Shown piece after piece: positions 1 to 8,092 of a stretch of 64,000 bases of DNA (the first letter of the stretch is position 1; each line of letters opens with the position of its first letter). The notes under the pieces are model-generated. The model searched no databases and was not told the origin of the DNA. It worked only from the letters and a program-made list of their open reading frames with translations. The position numbers were made by a program, and so were the translations under genes. The DNA comes from Microbacterium enclense (lineage in GTDB: Bacteria; Actinomycetota; Actinomycetes; Actinomycetales; Microbacteriaceae). Where the stretch lies: NCBI GenBank assembly GCA_038182865.1, contig CP116226.1, positions 2,108,001-2,172,000 of the forward strand, written 5' to 3'.

Positions 1-45
1 GTCGGACGAGGACGAGACGGCCGTCCGGTTCGGTGAGGTCTGCAT
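1..45 (-). CDS. possible 5' end of a gene cut by the window edge
   Basis: An ATG at 45 on the minus strand is preceded by AAGGGG (complement of 52-57) at a spacing of six bases. It opens a 15-codon reading frame rich in G/C third positions (MQTSPNRTAVSSSSD) that runs off the edge. Only 45 bases are visible, so no product can be assigned. The hairpin at 103-131 lies between this frame and the preceding minus-strand gene, which would fit a separate transcription unit. Confidence 0.25.
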   Translation of the reverse strand, partial: MQTSPNRTAVSSSSD

Positions 46-102
46 CGTTCACCCCTTCATCCTGCTGCGTGCGGGGCGTCCGTGGCTCGCGAAGACGCAC
101 GA

Positions 103-133
103 AGGGCCGGTCGAGAGACTCGACCGGCCCTTT
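103..133 (+). terminator. perfect 13-bp hairpin, likely terminator
   Basis: AGGGCCGGTCGAG (103-115) pairs perfectly with CTCGACCGGCCCT (119-131) around a three-base loop and is followed on the plus strand by TTTCTC. The T-rich tail favours plus-strand termination. The hairpin also sits downstream of the minus-strand gene ending at 289 and could serve it. The rest of 1-288 shows no gene I can support. Confidence 0.6.
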
Positions 134-288
134 CTCTGCACCAGAGTGTCCTGCAATCACATGCCGGTAGCTGCCACAGCAAAACAACTACCGTGCGAGC
201 ACTCTATAACGGTGAGGTAACGGAAGGGAAGAGGTCGGCGTTATCTTTCCGTGATTTCTTCTCGCCGCCGCCTCCTCGACCGCGCGGA

Positions 289-852
289 TCAGCTCCACCA
301 CGTATTCCAGCCGACCCGGGTCGGAGAGGTGATCGTCGTCGAGCGGCTCTCGACGACCTCGCACGACGGCCCGTACAGTGTCTCCGTCCCCGTGACGGTC
401 ACCGTGTAGATGCCGTACTGCCCGTTGCCGGTCTGACCGGGCGGGACCTCGATGGAGGTCTGATTGCCGAGGCTCGCGGTGAGGCTGGCCGAGACCGACG
501 TTCCGTACGTCGCGGAGATGTTCGCGAGCTTCGCGTCGACGCCGACGTTCGCGCTGCCGCTGACCGTCGCCTCGACCGTCCCCGACACCTCGGCGGTGAA
601 GACCGAGGTCGACGTGGCCCCGGTGCCGTTGTAGTTGGACTGGGGCGGCCCGACGGAGACGAGCGACTCTCCGCTCTGCGAGGAGGGGCTGAACAGCCAC
701 TGTCCCGACTCCTCGCAGGCGGCCTGAGCGGGGATCGCGCCCGCCGTCATCAGGGCACCGACCAGCACGGTGGATGCCACGGTGCTGCCGATCATCCGAC
801 GCCGACGCCGGCGTGTGGGGGTGGCGGGAGCGATGATTTCGCTGTCGGTCAC
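289..852 (-). CDS. secreted hypothetical protein
   Basis: 187 residues starting at GTG (852) with GGAGA seven bases upstream. An Arg-rich segment (residues 13-19) precedes a hydrophobic stretch of about 22 residues ending in AQA, so this is a good Sec (or long-n-region) signal peptide with cleavage near residue 44. The mature part is Ser/Thr/Gly/Val-rich with alternating hydrophobic residues, suggesting a small beta-sandwich. It has two Cys, one just after the cleavage site and one near the C-terminus. I do not recognise a family. A LacI-type operator-like palindrome lies 130 bp upstream (982-995). Confidence 0.75.
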   Translation of the reverse strand: MTDSEIIAPATPTRRRRRRMIGSTVASTVLVGALMTAGAIPAQAACEESGQWLFSPSSQSGESLVSVGPPQSNYNGTGATSTSVFTAEVSGTVEATVSGSANVGVDAKLANISATYGTSVSASLTASLGNQTSIEVPPGQTGNGQYGIYTVTVTGTETLYGPSCEVVESRSTTITSPTRVGWNTWWS

Positions 853-981
853 GATGTCTCCGATCGTCGTGCGGACCGGGCGGCCCGCCGTTCGTTCGTT
901 CTGAGCGTCCCGTCTCGGTGAGAGGCGCCGTGTCTTCGACGGTTCTCTCCTGAATGCTGAGGTTCAAGGGGTTCGCGTAAG

Positions 982-995
982 TGGGAGCGCTTTCA
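982..995. promoter_or_regulatory. LacI-family operator-like palindrome
   Basis: TGGGAGCGCTTTCA has a central CG dyad and differs at two positions from TGGGAGCGCTCCCA, the operator I know for the actinobacterial cellobiose regulator CebR. It lies in the 234-bp gap between the secreted-protein gene (start 852) and the VanZ-like gene (end 1087), on the upstream side of the former. The similarity is seen directly; binding is inferred. Confidence 0.4.
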
Positions 996-1086
996 TGGCA
1001 GAGCTCTCATCTTCCGCTGTGCACAGCCTGAGACCTGCCTGGACAGACGGGGCGAACTCCCGCACGGCGAACCCTCGTGTGGTTCG

Positions 1087-1719
1087 CTACGCCGCCGCGC
1101 GGGGATCCCGTGGGGCCGACGAGGCGAGATCGATCGGGGCGTCGTGCGGTGCGCGCCGACTGCGCCACCAGGCGATCGACAGAAGCGACGCGATCGCCGC
1201 GCCCGCGGCGTTGACGATGACGTCATCGACCGAGGTCACGCGGCCGAGGTGCAGGACGAGTTGCAGCATCTCGAGCACCGCCGACAGTGCGGCAGCGACG
1301 AGGGTCACGATCGGAACGACCATAGACGGCCGACCCAGGCGGAAGCGCACCGGAAAAAAGAAGCCGAGCGCCGCGAAGACGAGCAGGTTTCCCACCAGCT
1401 GCACCACCGCGTCGTCGCCCGCCAGAACTCGCAGCAGGTCGCGGAACGGCACGAACTGCAGACCGCCGGCGCCACCGGTCGGGGTCATGATCATCCATAC
1501 CCACGGCAGGGTGCCGACAACCATGCCGACTTCGGCGATCGCTGACCGCCAGGCCGCGTCTCGCGCCCATCCCCGACGGATGCGGTGCCGGCCCAGCACA
1601 TACGCGACGAGGACGCCGAGAGGGATGCCGGCGACGAGCGTCACGATGAGGACGATGCCGAAGCGGTCGGCGATCGAGGTCACGACATCCACAAGGGCCA
1701 CCGGACCATGATGCGGCAT
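1087..1719 (-). CDS. VanZ-like family membrane protein
   Basis: 210 residues with about five hydrophobic segments. The VanZ-family signature is visible: LQFVPFRD in the first half, then LVGNLLVFAALGFFFP, then the SAVLEMLQL...TSVDDVIVN block near residues 150-175. VanZ homologues are membrane proteins of poorly defined role, some linked to glycopeptide tolerance; nothing around this gene indicates resistance. It is divergent from the permease at 1790. The start ATG (1719) lacks a clear Shine-Dalgarno sequence, and CAGAGT lies five bases before it on the minus strand. Confidence 0.85.
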   Translation of the reverse strand: MPHHGPVALVDVVTSIADRFGIVLIVTLVAGIPLGVLVAYVLGRHRIRRGWARDAAWRSAIAEVGMVVGTLPWVWMIMTPTGGAGGLQFVPFRDLLRVLAGDDAVVQLVGNLLVFAALGFFFPVRFRLGRPSMVVPIVTLVAAALSAVLEMLQLVLHLGRVTSVDDVIVNAAGAAIASLLSIAWWRSRRAPHDAPIDLASSAPRDPRAAA

Positions 1720-1789
1720 CCACTACTCTGGCTCGCGGCGTCGGCGAACTTCCTCGGCTTCCGGCGCGAGCACGAAGGGGAGAACACCC

Positions 1790-3244
1790 ATGAACCGCCC
1801 CTCGGGCTCGTCCGCCGACCAGGCTGTCCCGGTCGGAACGGACAGACACCTGCGCCGCGCGATGAGCGCTCGCCATCTGGTCATGATCGCCCTCGGCGGC
1901 GTGATCGGGTCGGGGTTGTTCCTCAGCTCCGGCTACACGATCCATCAAGCGGGTCCCCTCGGCGCCGTCCTCGCCTACCTCTTGGGCGCTTTCGTGGTGT
2001 GGCTCGTCATGGTGTGCCTCGGCGAACTCGCGGTGGTCTATCCCGTCTCGGGCTCGATTCACATCTATGCGGCTCGCACGATGGGTCCGGCGACGGGGTT
2101 CGTGACCGCGTGGTTGTACTGGCTGTGCTGGGTGGTCGCCCTCGGGTCGGAGTTCACGGCATCCGGGATCCTCATGCAGCGATGGTTCCCCACCGTCGAC
2201 GTCTGGGTGTGGTGCCTCGTGTTCGCGGGCATCCTGTTCACGCTCAATGCGATCTCCGCCCGGGTGTTCGGCGAGACGGAGTTCTGGTTCGCGCTGATCA
2301 AGGTCGTCGCGATCCTCGCGCTCATCGTGCTCGGCACCATGGCGATCTTCGGGTTCACCCCGCTGTCGACAACGCCCCATGACGCCGTGCTGTTCCGCAA
2401 CTTCGTGACGCCGGAGGGGCTGCTCCCGGCGGGTCTCGTTGGGGTTCTGGTCACCTCGCTGGCCGTCTTCTATGCCTTCAGCGGCGCGGAGCTCGTCGGC
2501 GTCGCGGCGGGGGAGACGAAGGACCCCGGTCGTAACATTCCGCGGGCGTTGCGCTCGACGGTCCTGCGACTGCTGGTGCTGTTCGTCTGCTCGATCACGG
2601 TCATCGCCGCCCTCCTGCCGTATGAGAAGGCCGGACTCAGCTCGAGTCCCTTCGTCGACGTCTTCGAGTACGTCGGTGTGCCGTACGCCGCCGACATCAT
2701 GAACTGCGTCGTCATCACGGCACTCCTCTCCGTCGGGAACAGCGGCCTGTACTCGTGCGCCCGGATGCTGTTCTCCCTCGCGGAAGAGGGCTACGCGCCG
2801 CGCTCGTTCACGCGGCTCACCCGCCGCGGCATCCCTCTGATCGCGTTGCTGGTGAGTCTCGGGATCGGTCTCGTCTCGCTCATCTCCAGCGTGATCGCGG
2901 CCGAGACGGTCTACCTCGTGCTGGTGTCGATCGCCGGCTTCGCCGCCGTGGCGGTGTGGATGTCGATCGTCGCCGCGCAGTTCTTCCACCGCCGTGCGTT
3001 CGTGCGCGCGGGCGGCGACGTGTCGACCTTGGTCTACCGCACACCGTTCTACCCGCTCGTGCCGATCCTGGCATTCGTACTGCTGACCGCCTCCATCGTC
3101 GCGATCGCGTTCGACCCCGAGCAGGTCGCGGCGCTGTACTTCGGGATCCCCTTCGTCGCGCTCTGCTACCTGTTCTTCTGGTGGAGGTACGGCCGCAAGG
3201 GCGTCGCCCCCGCGCGGCGGGATGAGGAGGCTCCGGTCGCCTGA
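1790..3244 (+). CDS. amino acid permease (APC superfamily, AAT family)
   Basis: 484 residues with the 12-TM layout of amino-acid/proton symporters. TM1 holds the family glycine motif GGVIGSGLFLSSG (about residues 39-51), and ELAVVYPVSGS marks TM2-TM3. The sequence resembles LysP/RocE/GABA-type permeases; the substrate cannot be read from it. The start ATG has GAAGGGGAG eight bases upstream. The gene stands alone, divergent from the VanZ-like gene. A short CGCTGA/TCAGCG hairpin follows at 3258-3278. Confidence 0.88.
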   Translation: MNRPSGSSADQAVPVGTDRHLRRAMSARHLVMIALGGVIGSGLFLSSGYTIHQAGPLGAVLAYLLGAFVVWLVMVCLGELAVVYPVSGSIHIYAARTMGPATGFVTAWLYWLCWVVALGSEFTASGILMQRWFPTVDVWVWCLVFAGILFTLNAISARVFGETEFWFALIKVVAILALIVLGTMAIFGFTPLSTTPHDAVLFRNFVTPEGLLPAGLVGVLVTSLAVFYAFSGAELVGVAAGETKDPGRNIPRALRSTVLRLLVLFVCSITVIAALLPYEKAGLSSSPFVDVFEYVGVPYAADIMNCVVITALLSVGNSGLYSCARMLFSLAEEGYAPRSFTRLTRRGIPLIALLVSLGIGLVSLISSVIAAETVYLVLVSIAGFAAVAVWMSIVAAQFFHRRAFVRAGGDVSTLVYRTPFYPLVPILAFVLLTASIVAIAFDPEQVAALYFGIPFVALCYLFFWWRYGRKGVAPARRDEEAPVA

Positions 3245-3443
3245 CGGAGCGCGACGACGCTGACATTCCTCCTCAGCGCGTGCGAGGAAGGACGCGACGC
3301 GCAGGCCGAGTGGCCGAACAGCGACATCCCGGCTCCAGCGACGGGGCCTGCCCCCGCCCCATCCGCCAGGATGGCGGGCGGGGAGCGCCACCAGGGCGCA
3401 CGCACTTATCGGTCGCGAAGGCGGGACCGTTGCAGGGGGATCA

Positions 3444-4085
3444 GTGGAGCACATCGACTTGCCCGCGGCCGGATGGTACGCGGCACCGCACGCGAATGGC
3501 GCGCAGCGCTACTGGAATGGCACTGCCTGGGTGGAGCCCGCGCAACCGGAGCCGACGACGCCGTTCATGAGGCGCGGAGTCACGAGGCGCACCGGGGCCA
3601 TCGTCGCGGGGGCGACTCTCCTGGTGGGACTCGTCGTCGGCGCGGCCTCCAGCGGGGCGGGCACTCAAGCGGAGCTCGGTGCGCTGAAGGCCCAAATCTC
3701 TTCCCTGCAGTCCGACGTGGCCGACGCGCAGACAGCGGCGGAGGAGTCGGTGGGCACGCTCGCGTCCGCAACGGCCGCGAGCGACGCCATGACCAAGGAG
3801 CGTGATTCGGCCAGGGCTCGTGTCACCGAGTTGGAAGCCGCCGCAACCGCAGCGCAGGCCGAGCTCGATGCGCGCGCGGCAACGATCGCCGACCTGCAGG
3901 GGAGGGTCGCCGCACAGGATGCCGCGCCGCCCGCCGGAGAAGTCTCCGTACCCGACGCTCCGAAATCCGTGTACTACAAGAACTGCACGGCTGCTCGCGA
4001 GGCCGGAGCTGCACCGGTTCACCGCGGTGACCCGGGATACGGCTCTCACCTCGATCGCGACGGCGACGGGATCGGCTGCGAGTAG
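3444..4085 (+). CDS. DUF2510 - TM - coiled coil - Excalibur domain protein
   Basis: 213 residues starting at GTG (3444) after AGGGGGA. Residues 7-33 carry the DUF2510 pattern (GWYAAPHANGAQRYWNGTAW). One TM helix follows (about 55-72), then an Ala/Glu-rich coiled coil (about 75-155). The protein ends in an Excalibur calcium-binding domain (YYKNCTAAREAG...DRDGDGIGCE, 176-213) with the DxDxDG loop and two Cys. The N-terminus should be cytoplasmic and the Excalibur domain outside the cell. A role at the cell surface is plausible but not proven. Confidence 0.85.
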   Translation: MEHIDLPAAGWYAAPHANGAQRYWNGTAWVEPAQPEPTTPFMRRGVTRRTGAIVAGATLLVGLVVGAASSGAGTQAELGALKAQISSLQSDVADAQTAAEESVGTLASATAASDAMTKERDSARARVTELEAAATAAQAELDARAATIADLQGRVAAQDAAPPAGEVSVPDAPKSVYYKNCTAAREAGAAPVHRGDPGYGSHLDRDGDGIGCE

Positions 4086-4142
4086 GCGCGGCTGTACACG
4101 CGGGCGCGTCGCCACCTCCGCACCGTCCGCAATGGTGACTGT

Positions 4143-4161
4143 TGTGCCCTGACCTGGCACA
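4143..4161. promoter_or_regulatory. inverted repeat upstream of amine oxidase
   Basis: TGTGCC and GGCACA flank a 7-bp spacer, and TACGGT, a possible -10, follows at 4163-4168. The site lies 66-84 bp before the amine oxidase start. It could be an operator for that gene; no regulator gene is adjacent. Confidence 0.3.
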
Positions 4162-4226
4162 GTACGGTCTCCTCACAGGCGACACGCCCCCGTCGGGTCG
4201 GGGCCTGAGGCGGGGGAGAGGCACCC

Positions 4227-5549
4227 ATGGAGACCATCGACACCCTCATCATCGGCGCCGGTGTCTCGGGCCTCGCCGCGGCGCGGCTGCTGACGCGCGC
4301 GGGTCGCCGCGTCGTCGTTCTCGAAGCTCGCGATCGCATCGGCGGACGGACCTTCTCGGACCGCTCCGACGGGCACGTCACCGACCGGGGTGCCTCGTGG
4401 ATCCACGGCATCGACGACAGCCCGGTCGCCGCGGCCGCGCGGGCTTTCGGCATGCCGATGGTCGAGTTCACCGTCGGCGGGTATCAGCCCGACAGTCGGC
4501 CGCTCGCATACTTCGGCGACGACGGTCGGCGCTTGTCCGAAGACGAGGTGCGGCAGTATGCCGCCGACATCCGGACGTTGAACGCCGCTCTGGTCGACAT
4601 CATCGCCTCCGCCGACCCGGATGCCACCTACGCCGACGTCGTCGACCGCGCCCTCGCCGCCCAGGAATGGGATGCCGCTCGCACCGCGCGCGTGCGCGAG
4701 TACAACGACCGGCGCGCTCAGGAGCAGTACGGCGTCGCGATGACCGAACTCGGCGCCCACGGCCTCGACGACGACACCGTGAACGGCGACGAAGTGGTCT
4801 TTCCCCGCGGGTACGACGGACTCGCGCGGAACTTCGCCGACGGCGTCGACGTGAGGCTGTCGCACATCGTCTCCGCGGTGCGGTGGTCGTCGGACGGGGT
4901 GACGGTCGAGACGGATCGTGGCACGTTCTCCGCGTCCACCGCCATCGTCACCGTGCCGGTGGGAGTGCTGCAGTCCGATGACTTCGTGATCGAACCGGAA
5001 CTCCCCGAGGCGCATCTCCGCGCCCTGTGGCTGTTGCGGATGAACGCTTTCGAGAAAGTCGTGCTGCGCTTCGCCGAGCGGTTCTGGGACGTCGGGGTCT
5101 ATGGCATCCGTCAACTCGGTGGTGAGGGGGAATGGTGGCACTCCTGGTACGACCTCGGTCGAATCCACGACGAGCCGGCCCTGCTGACCTTCGCCGCCGG
5201 TCCCGCGGCGATCGCGACGCGCGAATGGTCGGACGAGGAGATCGTCGCCTCCACGCTCGCACAGCTCCGTCGCCTCTACGGAGATCGCGTGCCCGAGCCG
5301 GAGAGCGCGGTCGTCACGCGATGGCAGGATGACGCCTTCTCGCGTGGTTCGTACGCCTACATGCGCCCCGGCTCCGTCGGTCCCGACCACGATGACCTCG
5401 CCGCTCCCGTCGGCGGTGTGCTGCACCTCGCGGGCGAGGCCACGTGGGGCGACGATCCCGCGACCGTGCCCGGGGCGATGCTCTCGGGTCATCGCGCGGC
5501 GGAGAACGTGCTGGGGCGTGCGATCGCGGTCAGCGACCTCTGGGAGTGA
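4227..5549 (+). CDS. flavin-dependent amine/polyamine oxidase
   Basis: 440 residues of the FAD-dependent amine oxidase family. The N-terminus carries the dinucleotide motif IIGAGVSGLAAARLL (8-22) followed by EARDRIGGRT. The C-terminus carries the FAD-binding block LHLAGEATWGDDPATVPGAM with the ...SGHRAAENV tail. No signal peptide is visible, so the enzyme is probably cytoplasmic, oxidising a primary or secondary amine to an aldehyde or imine with H2O2. The start follows GGGGGAGAGG. The stop abuts the convergent sulfurtransferase stop with no intergenic base. The substrate (polyamine or monoamine) is unresolved. Confidence 0.88.
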   Translation: METIDTLIIGAGVSGLAAARLLTRAGRRVVVLEARDRIGGRTFSDRSDGHVTDRGASWIHGIDDSPVAAAARAFGMPMVEFTVGGYQPDSRPLAYFGDDGRRLSEDEVRQYAADIRTLNAALVDIIASADPDATYADVVDRALAAQEWDAARTARVREYNDRRAQEQYGVAMTELGAHGLDDDTVNGDEVVFPRGYDGLARNFADGVDVRLSHIVSAVRWSSDGVTVETDRGTFSASTAIVTVPVGVLQSDDFVIEPELPEAHLRALWLLRMNAFEKVVLRFAERFWDVGVYGIRQLGGEGEWWHSWYDLGRIHDEPALLTFAAGPAAIATREWSDEEIVASTLAQLRRLYGDRVPEPESAVVTRWQDDAFSRGSYAYMRPGSVGPDHDDLAAPVGGVLHLAGEATWGDDPATVPGAMLSGHRAAENVLGRAIAVSDLWE

Positions 5550-6410
5550 TCAGCGGGGCTCCGGCCCCGTGGCGACCGGCAGCTCGGGGTGGTTCGACCA
5601 CTGGCTCCACGACCCCGGGAACACGCGCGGTTCGAAGCCGGCCAGCGTCAGGGCCACCGCCTGGTGCGCCGCCGTGACCCCGGATCCGCAGTAGACACCC
5701 ACCGACATGCCGTCTTCGGCGCCGAGCATCCGGAAACGCGATCGCAGGTCCTCCGCGCTGTGGAATCGGCCCTGGTCGTCGACGTTCTCGGTCGTGGGCG
5801 CGCTGACCGCCCCGGGCACGTGGCCGGCGCGCGGGTCGATCGGCTCGACCTCCCCGCGGTAGCGCTCGCCCGCGCGGGCGTCGAGCAGCAGGTCGGTCTC
5901 GGCGAAGGGGCCCACGTCGTCCAGGCCCAGTGACGGCAGAGCACCGTATGACAGCGTGATGCTGCCGGGCGCCGGGATCTGGGCATCCCCATCGTCGAGG
6001 GGGAAACCCGCGTCGGTCCACGCGCGCAGGGCCCCATCGAGCAGGCGGACGTCGGAAACTCCGGCGAAGCGCAGAAGCCACCAGGCGCGCGCGCTCGACA
6101 TGTTCTTCAGGTCGTCGTAGACGACGACCGTGTCACCCTTATCGATGCCCCAGCGTCGCGCGGACGCTTGCAGCGCCTCGATGGGTGGGAGGGGGTGCCG
6201 TCCCTCCGTCGGCGCGCCGTGCGCGGCCAGATCGTGGTCGAGGTCGACGTACTGCGCCCCCGGGATATGGCCGCGGAGGTACTCGGGGCGCCCGTCGGGG
6301 CGGTCCAGACGCCATCGCACGTCGAGCACTCGGACGGCCCCGCCTCCGGGGAAGACCCCCGCGGCGAGGGCGTCGTGCAGCTCGAGAGCAGTCGTGAGGA
6401 TCGAAGACAT
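5550..6410 (-). CDS. sseA: thiosulfate/3-mercaptopyruvate sulfurtransferase
   Basis: 286 residues, the normal length of a tandem-rhodanese sulfurtransferase. The N-terminal inactive domain (LLDVRWRL...GHIPGAQYVDLD) is followed by a C-terminal catalytic domain with DARAGERYRGE and the active-site loop CGSGVTA, where Cys241 should carry the persulfide. The CGSGVTA type is shared by mercaptopyruvate and thiosulfate enzymes, so the donor is not settled. The start ATG (6410) has CAGACT on the minus strand (6417-6422) ending six bases before it, suggesting a leaderless mRNA. Confidence 0.9.
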   Translation of the reverse strand: MSSILTTALELHDALAAGVFPGGGAVRVLDVRWRLDRPDGRPEYLRGHIPGAQYVDLDHDLAAHGAPTEGRHPLPPIEALQASARRWGIDKGDTVVVYDDLKNMSSARAWWLLRFAGVSDVRLLDGALRAWTDAGFPLDDGDAQIPAPGSITLSYGALPSLGLDDVGPFAETDLLLDARAGERYRGEVEPIDPRAGHVPGAVSAPTTENVDDQGRFHSAEDLRSRFRMLGAEDGMSVGVYCGSGVTAAHQAVALTLAGFEPRVFPGSWSQWSNHPELPVATGPEPR

Positions 6411-6451
6411 GGCCCCAGTCTGGCCCTCTCCGGGGCGTCCTGTCTCCGGCG

Positions 6452-6976
6452 TCACGGTGCCTCGGTCGCGACCGGCCCCGCGGCGTTCGCCGCTGCCCGC
6501 GTCAGCCCGTCCGACACGCGCGCTCGAGCCCTGTCGTGCCGTGACGTGACGGGGATGATCCCCGTCGCTTTCGGGAGTCCCATCGTGGGGGTGGCGACGT
6601 AGATCGTCTCGGCGCGTTCGACGACGTGCGTCTCGTGCCAGATCCCGACGGCGCCGGGTGCGGTCCGTGCGCGCTTGTTGAAGCGCGTCCACGCCGGTCG
6701 ATGCTCCTGCGCAGGGGAGGAGGCGTAGGCATAGAGCTTGTCGAGCGACGACCAGTACTGCACGAGGTGCGGTCCTCTCGATCCCAGCAGCATCGTGAAT
6801 CCGAGCAGCCCCGAGTCGGGGTCCATGCTGAGTTCGCGCAGCATCCGCGGCATGTCGCCCATGAGGGGCATCCACTGGTCCGGTCGCCACCATTTGTTGA
6901 TCGTCATCCCGATGTGGAAGACGATCAGCTCGCCCGTGTAGTCGTGGGTCATTCGACCCGAATTGATGGATGCCAT
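6452..6976 (-). CDS. DUF4188 family protein
   Basis: 174 residues matching the DUF4188 (monooxygenase-like fold) pattern: GMTINKWWRPDQWMP, MPRMLREL, SGLLGF, VQYWSSLDKLYAYA, HRPAWTRFN, GIWHETH and MGLPKATG in order. The biochemical function is unknown. The last 25 residues, after the conserved core, are low-complexity Ala/Arg. The gene is divergent from the MerR-type regulator at 7046 across a 69-bp gap full of dyads, so it is the obvious regulatory target. Confidence 0.82.
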   Translation of the reverse strand: MASINSGRMTHDYTGELIVFHIGMTINKWWRPDQWMPLMGDMPRMLRELSMDPDSGLLGFTMLLGSRGPHLVQYWSSLDKLYAYASSPAQEHRPAWTRFNKRARTAPGAVGIWHETHVVERAETIYVATPTMGLPKATGIIPVTSRHDRARARVSDGLTRAAANAAGPVATEAP

Positions 6977-6987
6977 GGCACGCCCTC

Positions 6988-7033
6988 ACTCGATAGTGTT
7001 GCTATCCAGTGTTGGATAGTAGGGCTATCGAGT
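6988..7033. promoter_or_regulatory. nested inverted repeats between DUF4188 and MerR genes
   Basis: The outer pair is ACTCGATAG (6988-6996) and CTATCGAGT (7025-7033), a perfect 9-bp match. The inner pair is CTATCCA (7002-7008) and TGGATAG (7013-7019), a perfect 7-bp match. All four arms share the CTATC/GATAG core, so this looks like two or more operators for one dimeric regulator, most likely the adjacent MerR protein controlling both divergent genes. Confidence 0.65.
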
Positions 7034-7045
7034 CAAGGGGGCGCC

Positions 7046-7654
7046 GTGCGAATCTCGGAACTGTCCGCGCAAAGCGGTGTGCCTGTCGCGACCATCAAGT
7101 ACTACCTGCGTGAGAAGCTGCTGCCGGAGGGGGAGCGATCATCTCCCACCCAGGCGTCTTACGGGGCGGCCCACGTGCAGCGCCTCGGCGTGATCCGTGC
7201 GCTCGTGGACGCCGGCGTCGGAATCGCGGGGGTCCGCAAAGTGGTCGGCGTGCTCGAGGAGCCGCCCGAGAATCCGTACGACCTGCTCGGGGCGGCCAAC
7301 GCCGCCGTGACCCCGGCAATCACCGCCGACGTCGACCTCGGTCCCGCCATCGTTCTGCTCGAACGCATGGGGGGAAGCCCGCAGGCCTGCTTCCCCGATC
7401 AGGTCGCCGCGGTCGCACAGGCTCTCGCCGCGCTGGATCGTGCCGGATTCACCGTCCCGGAGCCGGTCATGGCGGCCTACCTCGAGAACCTCTCGGCGAT
7501 CGCCGAGGCCGAACTCTCCGCGACGCCGGACACGTCGATCGAGGATGCCGTGCGCTACGTGGTCCTCGGCACCGCCCTCGTCGAGCCGCTCATCCTCGCG
7601 CTTCGACGGGTGGCGGAACAGGTCGCCGCGTCGCGCCGCTTCCGCACGGGGTGA
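7046..7654 (+). CDS. MerR family transcriptional regulator
   Basis: 202 residues from GTG (7046), with AAGGGG five bases upstream. The N-terminus (MRISELSAQSGVPVATIKYY followed by LREKLLPEG) is a MerR-type winged-helix DNA-binding domain. The next part (HVQRLGVIRALVDAGVGIAGVRKVV) is the second half of that domain and the dimerisation region. The C-terminal helical region is without Cys-rich metal-binding motifs. It probably regulates itself and the divergent DUF4188 gene through the dyads at 6988-7033. Confidence 0.88.
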   Translation: MRISELSAQSGVPVATIKYYLREKLLPEGERSSPTQASYGAAHVQRLGVIRALVDAGVGIAGVRKVVGVLEEPPENPYDLLGAANAAVTPAITADVDLGPAIVLLERMGGSPQACFPDQVAAVAQALAALDRAGFTVPEPVMAAYLENLSAIAEAELSATPDTSIEDAVRYVVLGTALVEPLILALRRVAEQVAASRRFRTG

Positions 7655-7699
7655 GGTCGGCTCGCGCGTCACGGCGAGCGGATGCGTCGGCGGCCGAGG

Positions 7700-7990
7700 T
7701 CAGGCGTTCGGGTTCGACGCCGCTCCGTCGAGCCACAGTTCGTCGCTCTTGTCGCCGTGCGGGCCGGGTCGCCCGACGTGGGTGTCGCTGATCTTCGGCC
7801 CCTTGGTGATCACGTGCACGAGCGCCATCCCGTGCCCGCGACCGAGGTCGTAGTCGTCTTTCAACCACTCGAGGATCGGCGTCGCTTTGGTGCCGGGTCC
7901 GAATCCGCGTTCTTCGGCGAGGGCGACGAACTGGCGCGGGGTGAGCCCCGTCTTCGTCTCGATGTTGTCGAGGTAGGCCTGGAATGACAT
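7700..7990 (-). CDS. DUF4287 domain protein
   Basis: 96 residues with the DUF4287 pattern: MSFQAYLDNIETKTGLTPRQ, then ATPILEWLKDDYDLGRGHGMALVHVI. The C-terminal Asp/Gly-rich tail lacks further domains. The function of the family is unknown. The start ATG (7990) has TACTGT on the minus strand (7997-8002) ending six bases before it, so the transcript is probably leaderless. It is convergent with the MerR gene. Confidence 0.82.
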   Translation of the reverse strand: MSFQAYLDNIETKTGLTPRQFVALAEERGFGPGTKATPILEWLKDDYDLGRGHGMALVHVITKGPKISDTHVGRPGPHGDKSDELWLDGAASNPNA

Positions 7991-8092
7991 GACCGGACAG
8001 TAGCGCGCCCGTCCGACACCGGTCCACGTCCGACATCGCCCGCCCGTCCCCGCGCGGCGGGCGATGTCGGAGCGGGGCGGTACGGTCGAAGG

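Noticed and set aside
82..921. 279-codon open frame on the plus strand
   Set aside because: It is antisense to the secreted-protein gene, which has a signal peptide and Shine-Dalgarno. Its product is Arg/Asp-rich with no domain, typical of the opposite strand in high-GC DNA.
1223..3454. 743-codon open frame on the minus strand
   Set aside because: It is antisense to the amino-acid permease. Composition is Arg/Asp/His-rich low complexity, with no recognisable fold.
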